Shown here piece after piece: positions 52,927 to 63,433 of a DNA stretch of 64,000 bases (positions within the stretch are counted from its first letter, which is position 1; each line of letters opens with the position of its first letter). Source of the DNA: Brevundimonas variabilis. Its GTDB lineage: Bacteria > Pseudomonadota > Alphaproteobacteria > Caulobacterales > Caulobacteraceae. Below the pieces are notes generated by a model. It did not search any database. It was not told the origin of the DNA and saw only the letters and a program-made list of their open reading frames with translations. A program made the position numbers and the translations under genes. The stretch spans positions 186,001 to 250,000 of the forward strand of contig NZ_JACHOR010000004.1 of NCBI RefSeq assembly GCF_014199945.1, written 5' to 3'.

Positions 52927-54339
52927 CTATGCGGCCGGCCGTCCGTCGCGCGCTCTCAGCCTCAGACGCATGGTCTCGCGCGATCGCAGGGTGATCTGGT
53001 GCACGGGTCGCGGCTCGACCGGCGTGATCGCTTCGACCTCCGCGACCTTCAGGATGGTAGCGAGGGCGATCATCGCTTCCTGCAGGGCAAAGGTCGCCCC
53101 GATGCAGACCCGCGGCCCGGCGCTGAACGGGATCCAGGCGTAGCGGTCCACGGATTTGCGGTTCTCGGGCAGGAACCGCTCGGGCCGGAAGGCGGCCGGG
53201 TCGTCCCAGAGCTTCTCATGCCGGTGCAGGACCCAGGGCGAGATAATGACCATCGTCCCGGCCTTGATGGCCTGTGCCTCGACGCCCGGACCCTCGATCA
53301 CGTCCGGACCGATGGCTGTGCGCTCCAGCGTCGGAGCCGGTGGGAAAAGCCGCATGGACTCCTCGATCACGGCGCGCGTCCAGGCGAGGTTTTCGGCCCA
53401 TGCCGAATCGGAAATGTCGAATCTGTCGGCCTCGTCCTTCAGCCGCGCCGCCGTTTCCGGGGCCCGCGAGATCAGATGCAGGGCCCAGCCGAGCGTGCGG
53501 GCCGTGGTCTCGTGCCCGGCCAGGATGAAGGTCAGGATGTTGGCAGAGACCTCCCGGTCCGAGAGGGCCGAGCCATCGGCCTCGTCGCGGGCTGACAGCA
53601 GGGCGCTGAGCAGGTCCTGCGGGGCGGCATCGCCCGACTCGATCCGGGCTCGCCGTGCCGCCACCAGGGCCGCAACACGCTTCTCGAAGAAGACGGCCGA
53701 CTGGTAGGACGCCAGCCGTCCCAGGCGGGGTATCCAGTTCGGCGCATCCAGCACATCCAGCGGATCGATCCGTGCGCCGATGGACAGATAGCGGTTCAGG
53801 GCCTTTTCGAAGCCCGCCGCCTCGCCGCCCAGCTCGTCACTGAACAGGGTGGCTGACAGGATCTCGAACGTCAGGGTCGACATCTGACTGTCGATGTCCA
53901 TGACCTGCGGACCGAACTTCAGGTCCCAGCCGGACACGCGGGCGGCGCACACCTCGGCCATACGGGTCGTAAGGCCGCGCATCCGGGCAGGGGTGAAGAG
54001 CGGGGCGAGGATTCGACGGCCACGCCGCCAGACGTCACCTTCGGTGAGCAGAAGTCCTTCGGATAGCAGAGGCCCCAGGATGCGCCGCTGGAGGTCGCCC
54101 TTGCGGTAGTTGGCGGCATTGTCGGTCAGGACATGGCGCACGCCAGCCGGATGGCTGACGACGATGACGGAGCCCAGCGGGCCTTCCCCGTACAGCTGCG
54201 GTTCCTCGAAATGCCGCTTCGACCAGGTACCGAGCGGATCGCGCCAGCTGTGCCAGAGGAAGGGGACGAGCGGCAGCGGGCCTTCACGCCGCGGGGGGAC
54301 GGCGGGGCGAAACACGGGGGGCGACAGGGTCTCGGTCAT
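52927..54339 (-). CDS. Cytochrome P450
   Basis: 470 residues. Haem-binding Cys412 in PFSAGPRVCIGATFALQE, I-helix oxygen motif AGHETTART, K-helix EESMRLFP and PERF meander (FRPERFLPENRKSVDR). Substrate unknown; the sequence type is similar to bacterial CYPs of fatty-acid or terpene oxidation. It follows the DUF305 gene by 15 bp. No ferredoxin gene is nearby. Confidence 0.94.
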   Translation of the reverse strand: MTETLSPPVFRPAVPPRREGPLPLVPFLWHSWRDPLGTWSKRHFEEPQLYGEGPLGSVIVVSHPAGVRHVLTDNAANYRKGDLQRRILGPLLSEGLLLTEGDVWRRGRRILAPLFTPARMRGLTTRMAEVCAARVSGWDLKFGPQVMDIDSQMSTLTFEILSATLFSDELGGEAAGFEKALNRYLSIGARIDPLDVLDAPNWIPRLGRLASYQSAVFFEKRVAALVAARRARIESGDAAPQDLLSALLSARDEADGSALSDREVSANILTFILAGHETTARTLGWALHLISRAPETAARLKDEADRFDISDSAWAENLAWTRAVIEESMRLFPPAPTLERTAIGPDVIEGPGVEAQAIKAGTMVIISPWVLHRHEKLWDDPAAFRPERFLPENRKSVDRYAWIPFSAGPRVCIGATFALQEAMIALATILKVAEVEAITPVEPRPVHQITLRSRETMRLRLRARDGRPAA

Positions 54340-54354
54340 GTCGCCAGTCTAGCC

Positions 54355-54795
54355 TCAGTTCGCGGCGGCTTCCGGGCTCGCGGGTGTCGTCGTTGCCGCA
54401 GGCGCCGCCGGTGGTGTCGCGACGGGTGGTGCGGGCTGCCAGGCCTGCATTTCCGCGATTTCGGCCGTCTGGGTGTCCTTGACCATCTGGGCCATGCGCA
54501 GGATGCCGGGGTCCTGGGACTGGGCGAGGGCCACGTCCGCCATGGCCACGGCTCCGCGATGATGGGCGATCATCTTGGCGACATAGGACTCATCGACCGT
54601 GTCGCCGGTCGCTGCGGCCATCTCGGTATGCATCGCGGCCTCGGAGGCGGCGAAGGCGGCATCGCCGGCCCCGGCAGTCGCGCCGTCGTGCCCGGCTGCA
54701 GCGTGGTCGGCCGCCTTGTCTCCGGCCTTGTCGGTCGTTCCCTGTCCGCAGGCGGTCAGGGCCAGGGCCGAGGCGATGATCAGAAGGGCGCGCAT
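54355..54795 (-). CDS. DUF305 lipoprotein
   Basis: 146 residues from ATG 54795 (cggagacccc before it). Lipobox ALALTACG, then a low-complexity Ala/Asp/Gly stretch and the DUF305 core with two histidines in MIAHHRGAVAMADVAL and GILRMAQMVKDTQ. A Pro/Ala-rich tail follows. DUF305 proteins form ferritin-like four-helix bundles, possibly metal binding. Same direction as purL, starting 14 bp after its stop. Confidence 0.88.
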   Translation of the reverse strand: MRALLIIASALALTACGQGTTDKAGDKAADHAAAGHDGATAGAGDAAFAASEAAMHTEMAAATGDTVDESYVAKMIAHHRGAVAMADVALAQSQDPGILRMAQMVKDTQTAEIAEMQAWQPAPPVATPPAAPAATTTPASPEAAAN

Positions 54796-54809
54796 CGTGG
54801 GGTCTCCGT

Positions 54810-57008
54810 TCACGTCTCGATCCAGTTCGGCATCCAGCTTTCGTGCATTTCGCGCAGATGCGCCAGCGGCAGCCGGAACAGGTCGCCGGACGCAAGATCA
54901 CGGCCAGTTGCATGGCCAACGACCGAAGCGTGCAGGCCGGCCTCCTGGGCTGCAGCGATGATCTCGACGGGATTGGGCACGGCGACCAGATAGCGCGCCT
55001 GGTCTTCTCCGAACATGAAGATGTGGGCGTGTTCGGCGCTGGTGGGGTTCATCTCCACACCGCAGTCGCTGGCCAGGGCCATGTCCGCCACGGCGCCGAT
55101 CAGACCGCCGTCAGACAGGTCGTGGACGCAGGTCAGGCGACCGGTCTCGATCAGGTCGCGCACGAAGTCGCCGGTCTTTCGCTCCAGCGCCAGATCCACC
55201 GGCGGCGGTGCCCCGTCCTCGCGACCCAGAACCTCGCGCAGATAGATGGAGGCCCCCAGTTCGCCGCGAGTCTCGCCGATCAGGATCAGGGTGTCGCCCT
55301 CGGCCATGGTCGAGAAGCCGGTCACCACATCATAGTTCTTGAGCAGTCCCACCGCTCCAACCGTCGGAGTGGGCGGAATGGCGACGCCATTGGTCTCGTT
55401 GTAGAGCGAGACGTTTCCGCTCACGACCGGGAAGTCCAGCGCGCGGCAGGCCTCGGCCATGCCATCGATGGCGCGGACGATCTGGCCCATGATCTCCGGG
55501 CGCTGGGGATTGCCGAAATTCAGATTGTCAGTGATGGCAATCGGCTGCGACCCAACCGCGGTCAGGTTGCGCCAGGCCTCGGCCACAGCCTGCTTGCCGC
55601 CCTCATAGGGGTCGTTCTGGACATAGCGGGGGGTGCAGTCGCTGGTGACCGCCAGGCCCTTGTCGGTTCCGTGCACGCGCACCACGCCGGCGTCGGCACC
55701 CGTGGCCGAATCCTGAAGCGTGTCGGCCATGACATGGCGGTCGTACTGTTCCCAGATCCAGCGCTTGGAGGCCATGTCCGGGCAGGTGAGGACGGTCAGG
55801 ACGGCATCGACCCAGCTTTCCGGTGCGGGCACGCTGGCGGGGTCGAGTCGCGGGTGCAGCACCGGCTGGGTCCAGGGCCGGTCGTAGAGCGGGGCATCGT
55901 CGAACAGCGGGGCCAGCGGCACGTCGCAGACCACCTCGCCATGATGGTTCAGGATCAGCCGCCCGGTGTTGGTGGTCATGCCGATCACGGCAGCGTCCAG
56001 ACCCCACTTTTTGAAGATGCGGTGGCCGTCTTCCTCGCGGCCGGGCTTCAGGACCGCCAGCATCCGCTCCTGGCTTTCCGAAAGCATCATCTCATAGGCC
56101 GTCATGCCCTCCTCGCGCTGGGGGACGGCGTCCATGTTCAGCTCGATGCCGACGCCGCCCTTGCCCGCCATCTCGACGGAAGACGACGTCATGCCGGCCG
56201 CACCCATGTCTTGGATCGCAGCGACGGCACCGGACGCCATCAGTTCCAAAGTCGCCTCGATCAGCAGCTTTTCGGCAAAGGGATCGCCGACCTGGACGGT
56301 GGGGCGTTTGCTGTCCGATTCATCGTCGAACTCTGCCGAGGACATGGTCGCCCCGTGGATGCCGTCGCGGCCGGTCTTGGAGCCGAAATAGACCACGGAC
56401 ATGCCCGCACCGGGGGCGGCCGAGTAGAAGATGCTGTCGGCCTTCGCCAGACCGACGCACATGGCATTGACGAGAATGTTGCCGTTGTAGCCTGAGTGGA
56501 AATTGGTCTCGCCCGCCACCGTCGGCACGCCGACACAGTTGCCATAGCCGCCGATGCCGCTGACGACGCCCCTGACGAGGCGGCGGGTCTTTTCGTGTCC
56601 GATGTCCCCGAAGCGCAGCGCGTTCAGGAGGGCGACCGGGCGGGCCCCCATGGTGAAGACATCGCGCATGATGCCGCCCACGCCGGTCGCCGCGCCCTGG
56701 TAGGGCTCGATGTAGGAGGGGTGGTTATGGGACTCCATCTTGAAGATGCAGGCGTCGCCATCGTCGATGTCGATGACGCCAGCGTTTTCCCCGGGGCCGC
56801 AGATCACGCGCGGGCCGGTGGTGGGGAATTTGCCGAGGTGGATCTTGGACGACTTGTACGAACAGTGCTCGGACCACATCACCGAGAACACGCCCAGTTC
56901 GACGTGGTTGGGTTCACGCCCGAGCCGGTCCAGGACGACCTGATATTCGGCAGGGGCCAGGCCATATTCGGCGGCCAGTTCGGCGGTGGTCTTCTGCGCT
57001 GCGCTCAT
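54810..57008 (-). CDS. purL: Phosphoribosylformylglycinamidine synthase II
   Basis: 732 residues. The small PurL type that works with PurQ and PurS. Blocks are [12 protein letters not shown] (catalytic His), [37 protein letters not shown] and [31 protein letters not shown], with [18 protein letters not shown] near the end. Converts FGAR and glutamine to FGAM using ATP. Separated from purC-purS-purQ by three unrelated genes. Confidence 0.97.
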   Translation of the reverse strand: MSAAQKTTAELAAEYGLAPAEYQVVLDRLGREPNHVELGVFSVMWSEHCSYKSSKIHLGKFPTTGPRVICGPGENAGVIDIDDGDACIFKMESHNHPSYIEPYQGAATGVGGIMRDVFTMGARPVALLNALRFGDIGHEKTRRLVRGVVSGIGGYGNCVGVPTVAGETNFHSGYNGNILVNAMCVGLAKADSIFYSAAPGAGMSVVYFGSKTGRDGIHGATMSSAEFDDESDSKRPTVQVGDPFAEKLLIEATLELMASGAVAAIQDMGAAGMTSSSVEMAGKGGVGIELNMDAVPQREEGMTAYEMMLSESQERMLAVLKPGREEDGHRIFKKWGLDAAVIGMTTNTGRLILNHHGEVVCDVPLAPLFDDAPLYDRPWTQPVLHPRLDPASVPAPESWVDAVLTVLTCPDMASKRWIWEQYDRHVMADTLQDSATGADAGVVRVHGTDKGLAVTSDCTPRYVQNDPYEGGKQAVAEAWRNLTAVGSQPIAITDNLNFGNPQRPEIMGQIVRAIDGMAEACRALDFPVVSGNVSLYNETNGVAIPPTPTVGAVGLLKNYDVVTGFSTMAEGDTLILIGETRGELGASIYLREVLGREDGAPPPVDLALERKTGDFVRDLIETGRLTCVHDLSDGGLIGAVADMALASDCGVEMNPTSAEHAHIFMFGEDQARYLVAVPNPVEIIAAAQEAGLHASVVGHATGRDLASGDLFRLPLAHLREMHESWMPNWIET

Positions 57009-57063
57009 GGACCGCGCTTCTAGCGGTGAACCCGCCCGATGTCAGTCCCTGACGGACGCAAGA

Positions 57064-57864
57064 TCAGACGCGCGCGCGCTCCACACCCGGCTTGACGCGG
57101 AAGACGAGGACGATCGCCACGATCAGGAGCAGGGCAGCCTCGAAGGCGGTCACATAGGCCAGCACCGGATTGCGGGCCTGTTCCGCGACCACCACGCCGG
57201 CCAGACCCCAGACGATCGGCAGGGAATAGGCCAGCAGGCGGGTTCGCCAGGTGACCAGGACACCGATCAGGACCACGATCAGGACCGCCACCAGAGCCCA
57301 GGCCGTAGGGGACAGGAAGGTCGGAAGATCGCCGTTTCCGGTCGCCACTGTGACGATGTTGACGGGTGTCGCCACGGTCAGCCATCCCGCCAGCAGGGCC
57401 AGCGGCCAGGCGACCAGCCAGCGATCCCGATCGCCGCGTGACAGCGAGCGGATCAGGGCTCCATGCCTGAGCAGGGGGATCAGCAGCGCAAGCAAGGCCG
57501 TCGAGATGATGACAATGGTGGCGACTTCCTGATCGAAGGCCGCCGCGAAATTCCACAGGCCGATGAAGATCATGGCCACGATCGATGGCAGGGCGAAGCG
57601 CCGGATCATGTCGCTTTCGCCCGTGGCGGGCAGGACCTGCCGGATCGCATAGGCGGAAAGCCAGAGGTAGATCACACCCCAGATCGCAAAGGCGTATCCG
57701 ACGACCCGCAGTGTCGCGTCACTGTCGGCGGCGAACTCGGCCGGGGTTTGACCAAAGCCGCCCATCTGCTGGATCTGGCCGGCGGCGATCGAGAACACAG
57801 TCGCAGCGAGGACGACGAGGCGCCGGGTCTGCTGAGGGCCCGTCGGGCGAACGATCGATGACAT
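57064..57864 (-). CDS. Multi-pass membrane protein, TspO-like in part
   Basis: 266 residues from ATG 57864 (caggagcc before it). Seven to eight membrane helices; Trp-rich loops such as GYAFAIWGVIYLWLSAY and IGLWNFAAAF recall larger relatives of the TspO/tryptophan-rich sensory family, and ATPVNIVTVATG is another family-like block. Similarity is weak and the protein is longer than TspO (about 160). Function unknown. Confidence 0.7.
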   Translation of the reverse strand: MSSIVRPTGPQQTRRLVVLAATVFSIAAGQIQQMGGFGQTPAEFAADSDATLRVVGYAFAIWGVIYLWLSAYAIRQVLPATGESDMIRRFALPSIVAMIFIGLWNFAAAFDQEVATIVIISTALLALLIPLLRHGALIRSLSRGDRDRWLVAWPLALLAGWLTVATPVNIVTVATGNGDLPTFLSPTAWALVAVLIVVLIGVLVTWRTRLLAYSLPIVWGLAGVVVAEQARNPVLAYVTAFEAALLLIVAIVLVFRVKPGVERARV

Positions 57865-58020
57865 TTTGGCTCCTGCGCGGATCTGGCAAGCGCCAGCTTC
57901 AGCATTGAGCTGCACCATACGCGCGACGGAGCGAAAAGGTTCAAGGAACTGTTGCGCGCATGGCCCATGGCAACCGCCGGCCTGCGGGGACGTTTAGGGG
58001 CCAAGCAACAGGAGGCAATC

Positions 58021-58215
58021 ATGGCTGATCCCAAAATCCATTTCGAAACCGATGAAGTGTCCGCGACGCGCGGCCGTGAACAGGGACTCGGCGTCGGGGC
58101 TCGCGAACTGGCGGCGCAGCGCGATGCGGGTGACGTTCAGTCTCGCGATGACGAGAACGTCCATGTCGAAGTCGATGACGAGGAAGAAGAAGGTACGTCG
58201 ACCGACGAGACCTGA
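58021..58215 (+). CDS. Small acidic protein, unknown function
   Basis: 64 residues with a strong ribosome site (aacaggaggcaatc). Very acidic C-terminus (DDENVHVEVDDEEEEG). No signal peptide or fold recognised. It lies 43 bp before the aspartyl hydroxylase gene on the same strand and may share its transcript. The strong ribosome site is the main support. Confidence 0.65.
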   Translation: MADPKIHFETDEVSATRGREQGLGVGARELAAQRDAGDVQSRDDENVHVEVDDEEEEGTSTDET

Positions 58216-58258
58216 TCCAAGGCTTGACGCCGGGCCGTCGGGTGGCTTCCATCGACCG

Positions 58259-59232
58259 ATGTCATCTGACGGTTCCGGGGATCTGCGCGACCTGATTGCG
58301 CGAGGCGATGCGTTCATGGCGCGTGGGGACGGTCGGGGCGCGACGGCGTTCTACACCAGAGCCGTGCAGCTCGCCCGGCAGATGGGGCAAGTGTCGCCGG
58401 ACCTCGTCGAGCCGCTGCAGCGCGCGGTTTCGGTGATTCATACGCAGACGGCAGCCTATGAAGCCCATCTCCAGTCACGCTTGAACGCTGCCGGCTTCAA
58501 TCCTGATCAGTCCAGCGCCCGGTTTTCGCTGTCGCTCGATCTGATGGCGGGGCGCAAACGGCTCTTTTTCCAGGAGCCGCGCTTCTATCTATTTCCCGGG
58601 CTGCCACAGATCGAGTACGCGGATCGCGAAAGCCTGCCATGGCTGGATGCCGTTGAACGAGACGCGTCCCTAATTCGCGCAGAGCTTCAGGCGCTGCTGG
58701 CCGAACCGGAGCTCTTTCGACCGTATGTCGAGTCGCGTGAGGATCGGCCCAATGGCGACCAGGCCGGGATGCTCGACAACCCCGACTGGAGTGCGATCTT
58801 TCTCTGGAAGGATGGCGTTGAACAATCCGGGATCGCCGCCCGGTGTCCTGCGACCCTCAAGGCGCTTGCCGCGGTCCCGCTGTGCCGGATTCCGGGCCGG
58901 ACGCCGTCGATCCTGTTCTCCAAACTGTCGGCCGGCGCGCGAATCCCGCCCCACAACGGCGTGATCAATACGCGGCTGATCTGTCATCTGCCGCTGATTA
59001 CCCCGCCCGGGTGCCGCCTGAGAGTGGGCAACACGGTCCGGGAATGGCGGGACGGCGTGGCCTGGGCCTTTGACGACACGATCGAGCACGAGGCGCGCAA
59101 CGACAGCGACCATGACCGGATCATCCTGATCTTCGATGTCTGGAAGGACGAGATCACGCCCGAGGAGCGGGGGTTGATCACCGCCATGTTCGGGGCCATC
59201 GACGCCTATGCGCCCAGCCAGGCTTGGGGCGT

Positions 59233-59236
<4 letters not shown>
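58259..59236 (+). CDS. Aspartyl/asparaginyl beta-hydroxylase family protein
   Basis: 325 residues from ATG 58259; earlier starts overlap the acidic gene. N-terminal helical TPR-like region ([21 protein letters not shown]), then a jelly-roll Fe(II)/2-oxoglutarate oxygenase: [17 protein letters not shown] with a metal His, [28 protein letters not shown] with the second His, and RIILIFDVW. Substrate unknown; bacterial relatives modify proteins or lipids. The stop overlaps the purQ stop by 4 bp (convergent). Confidence 0.9.
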
Positions 59237-59895
<659 letters not shown>

Positions 59896-59946
59896 GGTGC
59901 GGGCCTCTAGCAGGCTTGGTACGGACTGTCAGCGTATGGGCTGAGC

Positions 59947-60183
59947 TCAGGCGATTTCGATGCGGTAGCTTTCGATGACCGTATTGGCCAGAAGCTGCTC
60001 GCACATTGTCTTCGCCTCGGCGGCGGGATCGCCTTCGCCGTCGAAATCGAACTCGATCAGCTTGCCGACACGGGCATCGGACACGCCGCTCCAGCCCAGG
60101 CCCTGCAGCGCGCCTTCGACAGCCTTGCCCTGCACATCCAGCACGCCAGGCTTCAGGAAGACGTGGACCTTGATCCGGGCCAT
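59947..60183 (-). CDS. purS: Phosphoribosylformylglycinamidine synthase, PurS subunit
   Basis: 78 residues. IKVHVFLKPGVLDVQGKAVEGAL and CEQLLANTVIESYRIEI are typical. Bridges PurL and PurQ in the three-part enzyme. Start overlaps the purC stop by one base. The longer open frame on this strand is shadow of purC. Confidence 0.94.
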   Translation of the reverse strand: MARIKVHVFLKPGVLDVQGKAVEGALQGLGWSGVSDARVGKLIEFDFDGEGDPAAEAKTMCEQLLANTVIESYRIEIA

Positions 60184-60941
60184 CAGTGCAGTCCCCCCTG
60201 AATCACGGTGGGCATGTCCTTCATGATGCCGAGACGACGCGCCACTTCGGCATAGCTTTCGATGACATTGCCGAGATCGCGGCGGAACCGGTCCTTGTCC
60301 ATCTTCTCGCCCGTGGTGGCGTCCCAGAGGCGGCAGGAGTCGGGGCTGATCTCGTCGGCGAGGATCACGCGGGAGAAGTCGTTTTCCCACACCCGGCCGA
60401 ACTCGATCTTGAAGTCCACCAGGGTGATGCCAACGGCGCCAAACATGCCGCACAGATAGTCGTTGACCCGCTGGGTCGTGGCCAGGATGTCGTCCAGCTC
60501 TGGTCCCGAGGCCCAGTTGAACGCCGTGATATGCTCCTCGGTCACCATCGGATCGTTGAGCTCGTCCTTCTTGTAATAGAACTCGATGATCGAGCGGGGC
60601 AGGGGGGTGCCCTCTTCCTGGCCGAGGCGGGTCGCCAGCGATCCGGCGATTACATTGCGGCACACGACCTCGAGCGGGATGATCTCGACCTCGCGGATCA
60701 GCTGTTCGCGCAGGTTCAGCCGCTTGATGAAATGGTTGGCCACGCCAATGCCGTTCAGACGGCTCATGATGAATTCGCTGATGCGATTGTTGATGACGCC
60801 CTTGCCCTCGAGCTGGGCCTTCTTTTCGCCGTTGAAGGCCGTGGCATCGTCCTTGAAATACTGGATCAAGGTGCCGGGCTCGGGGCCCTCGTAAAGGATC
60901 TTCGCCTTGCCTTCGTAGATCTTCTTGCGCTTGGTATTCAT
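60183..60941 (-). CDS. purC: Phosphoribosylaminoimidazole-succinocarboxamide synthase
   Basis: 252 residues from ATG 60941; the frame opens to 61253 but without support. Joins aspartate to CAIR with ATP. Blocks are [47 protein letters not shown] and [15 protein letters not shown]. First gene of purC-purS-purQ. The 271-bp gap upstream to the divergent zeta gene holds the promoters of both but no gene. Confidence 0.96.
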   Translation of the reverse strand: MNTKRKKIYEGKAKILYEGPEPGTLIQYFKDDATAFNGEKKAQLEGKGVINNRISEFIMSRLNGIGVANHFIKRLNLREQLIREVEIIPLEVVCRNVIAGSLATRLGQEEGTPLPRSIIEFYYKKDELNDPMVTEEHITAFNWASGPELDDILATTQRVNDYLCGMFGAVGITLVDFKIEFGRVWENDFSRVILADEISPDSCRLWDATTGEKMDKDRFRRDLGNVIESYAEVARRLGIMKDMPTVIQGGLH

Positions 60942-61212
60942 GCTCGGTCCCTGACGGGAAAAGGTAAGAGCCGGTCCAGAAACAAAAAACGCGCTCCCGG
61001 AGAAGCTCTCTGGGCGGCGCGGTCCGGCATCGGGCTGGCGGAAACGTGTGTCGGGCAATGCCATAGCGGAACCCGCGCTGTGACACAAACGCCAGCACGC
61101 CCGGCACGCGGCCTGCCGGGCGCTGATGCCGGTTGCGTTGGTCCGTGGTCGGGCTATAGACGGCCATTGCGAGGCCATGATTTCGGTCCGCGTCTGGAGC
61201 GTAAGACCCGCG

Positions 61213-61536
61213 ATGACCACCTTCGACGATCGGGAAAAGGGCTTCGAAACCAAGTTCGCCCTCGATCAGCAGCAAGAGTTCACGGCCATGGCGCGTCGGA
61301 ACAAGCTCCTGGGCTTGTGGGCGGCCGAGAAAATGGGTCTGTCGCCGGACTCTGCCGAAGAATACGCGCGCGCCGTCGTCCGGTCGGATTTCGAGCAACC
61401 GGGTGAAGAAGACGTGTTCCGCAAGATCGCCGGAGACTTCAAGGGTTCGGGCCTCAGTGTCTCCGAGGGCGAAATCCGTTCCAAGATGGACGAGTTTGCC
61501 TCCATGTCCCGCGATCAGGTCCGCGCGGGCGAATAA
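61213..61536 (+). CDS. ATPase inhibitor, zeta subunit (DUF1476)
   Basis: 107 residues from ATG 61213. The block [42 protein letters not shown] is the DUF1476 signature. In Paracoccus this is the zeta subunit that inhibits ATP hydrolysis by the F1 ATP synthase. It is an alphaproteobacterial marker protein. Confidence 0.93.
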   Translation: MTTFDDREKGFETKFALDQQQEFTAMARRNKLLGLWAAEKMGLSPDSAEEYARAVVRSDFEQPGEEDVFRKIAGDFKGSGLSVSEGEIRSKMDEFASMSRDQVRAGE

Positions 61537-61591
61537 TCCGGCAGGACGGACCCGCGACCAGCGGCCCCGTCCCCTTGCGTTCCCGGCGTGA

Positions 61592-62170
61592 TCAGTGGCC
61601 GGGTGTCAGCACGCCGTCGATGACGTGGACCACCCCATTCGACGCATTGATATCCGTTGCCGTGATCCAGAACGACTCGCCCGTGCTGTCGATCAGCCGC
61701 AGACGACCACGACCGGCAGCCTCGGCGGTCAGGGTCCCGCCCTGGACCGTCTTCAGCGTCGCCTGACCGCCACCGACGCGGACCGCCGTGGAGAGGTCCG
61801 CCGCGCTGACCCGGCCCGCCACCACGTGATAGGTCAGGATACGCTGCAGCTGGCGGCGCTGGCCCGGCTGAACCAGCCGGTCGACGGTCCCGGCAGGCAG
61901 GCCGTCGAAGGCGGCATTGGTCGGGGCAAAGACGGTGAACGGGCCGTCGCCCGACAGGGTGTCCACCAGCCGCGCCGCCTGAACCGCGGCGACGAGGGTC
62001 GAGAAGTCCGGATTGCCCGCTGCCACGCCCACGATGGTGGAGGCGGCCACGGTCGACTGTCGCGCCGGCGTATTGCGCGTCCGCTCATGGGCGGAGGCAG
62101 GAAGGGCCGTCGCGGCAGTCAGGGCCAGGGCCGTCAGGGCAGGCACGATCAGGGCAAGGCGTCGGGTCAT
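61592..62170 (-). CDS. Secreted fasciclin-domain protein
   Basis: 192 residues, ribosome site caggagctaacg. Signal peptide ALTALALTAATALPASA, then one FAS1 domain (STLVAAVQAARLVDTLSGDGPFTVFAPTNAAFDGLPAGTVD, YHVVAGRVSAADL, SNGVVHVIDGVLTP). FAS1 domains mediate adhesion. Single domain, full length. Confidence 0.93.
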   Translation of the reverse strand: MTRRLALIVPALTALALTAATALPASAHERTRNTPARQSTVAASTIVGVAAGNPDFSTLVAAVQAARLVDTLSGDGPFTVFAPTNAAFDGLPAGTVDRLVQPGQRRQLQRILTYHVVAGRVSAADLSTAVRVGGGQATLKTVQGGTLTAEAAGRGRLRLIDSTGESFWITATDINASNGVVHVIDGVLTPGH

Positions 62171-62304
62171 CGTTAGCTCCTGTCAAAGGCCGCCTCGGAG
62201 GAAGGTCTCGGGCGGTCCGGGGGGAGCTACGCAGTGCGGACGGGATGGATGGGCCTGTGTAGATTAAGAAATATCCATGTCCGGAAGCGCTGTTCGCTGA
62301 CCGG

Positions 62305-63387
62305 TCAGGGCTCTCTCGCGCGGACCGCCTGCGCCGGGAAGTCGCTGAACACGGCATCCACCCCATAGGCGTAGAACCGCTTCAGCATGGCCGCCAGATC
62401 CCCATGGCCCGCTGGATCAGAGCCCCGCCGGTCGTTCAGCGGCAGGAAGACGTTCTCGGCCCGGAAGGTCCAGGCGATCACCTTGAGGCCATGGGTGCGG
62501 GCGTCGGCGACAAGTGTCGTGGGTGCCTGGATGGCCCCGTCCGCGCCACGCGGTTCGATCATGGTCGTTTCGACGCCGATGGCCGTGGCATAGGTCGCGA
62601 CCTGGGCGAGGCCTTCAGCCGTTGCCATGGCGGCATAAGTGATTTCGGGCTGATCGGCAGGACCACCCGATGCGGCCATCAGCTGGATCCTGGGGATATC
62701 GATTTCCTGTTCCAGATGAACCAGGGTCGCGACCTCGAAACACTGGACCATGACCGGCACGGCGGCATCCTGGCCCGCAAGGCCCTGGTCGCGCAGGACC
62801 CGCACGAACGGTCCCGTCATCTCCAGGCCCCGACCGGCGAAATAGGTCGGATGTTTAAGCTCCGGGGCGACGCCGAACGTGCGGCCCGTTCTGGCGCTGC
62901 CAGCACGAGCAATGTCGATGACTTCCTCGAAGGTCAGGATAGGCTCGGTCCCGTCGAAGGCGCTGTTTCCAGGTCGCAGCTGCGGCAGACGCTCGCGGGC
63001 CCGCAGCGTCTTCAGTTCGGCCAGGGTAAAGTCCTCAGTAAACCAGCCGACGACCGCGCTGCCGTCGATCGTGCGGGTCGTGCGCCGATCAGCGAACTCC
63101 GCCCGCGCGGCGACGTCTGTGGTTTCACTGATCTCGTTCTCGTGGCGGACGACCAGGACACCGTCCTTGGACATCACGAGGTCCGGCTCGATCACGTCTG
63201 CGCCCTGATCGATCGCCAGATCGTAGGCGGCCCTTGTGTGTTCGGGCCGCTCGCCCGATGCGCCACGGTGCGCGATCACCATCGGGACAGCCGGGGCCGG
63301 GGCGGGTGTGACGATGGCAGGCGCGGACTGGGCCAGAACCGGGCTCCCGGCGAACAGAACAAGGGCGGCGAACATGATCCGGATCAT
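62305..63387 (-). CDS. Secreted glycerophosphodiester phosphodiesterase
   Basis: 360 residues from ATG 63387; ATG 63375 is an alternative. Signal peptide MIRIMFAALVLFAGSPVLAQ. GDPD motifs are VIAHRGASGERPEHT, IEPDLVMSKDGVLVVRHEN and VDAVFSDFP at the end. Hydrolyses glycerophosphodiesters to glycerol-3-phosphate, as GlpQ does in the periplasm. Confidence 0.94.
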   Translation of the reverse strand: MIRIMFAALVLFAGSPVLAQSAPAIVTPAPAPAVPMVIAHRGASGERPEHTRAAYDLAIDQGADVIEPDLVMSKDGVLVVRHENEISETTDVAARAEFADRRTTRTIDGSAVVGWFTEDFTLAELKTLRARERLPQLRPGNSAFDGTEPILTFEEVIDIARAGSARTGRTFGVAPELKHPTYFAGRGLEMTGPFVRVLRDQGLAGQDAAVPVMVQCFEVATLVHLEQEIDIPRIQLMAASGGPADQPEITYAAMATAEGLAQVATYATAIGVETTMIEPRGADGAIQAPTTLVADARTHGLKVIAWTFRAENVFLPLNDRRGSDPAGHGDLAAMLKRFYAYGVDAVFSDFPAQAVRAREP

Positions 63388-63433
63388 GCCGCTGCGATAG
63401 CCCTCGCCTGTGACGCGCAGATGAAGCCGGATT

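Noticed and set aside
59947..61398. 483-codon minus-strand open frame covering purC
   Set aside because: Only its last 78 codons are real (purS); the rest is another frame of purC and its upstream region.
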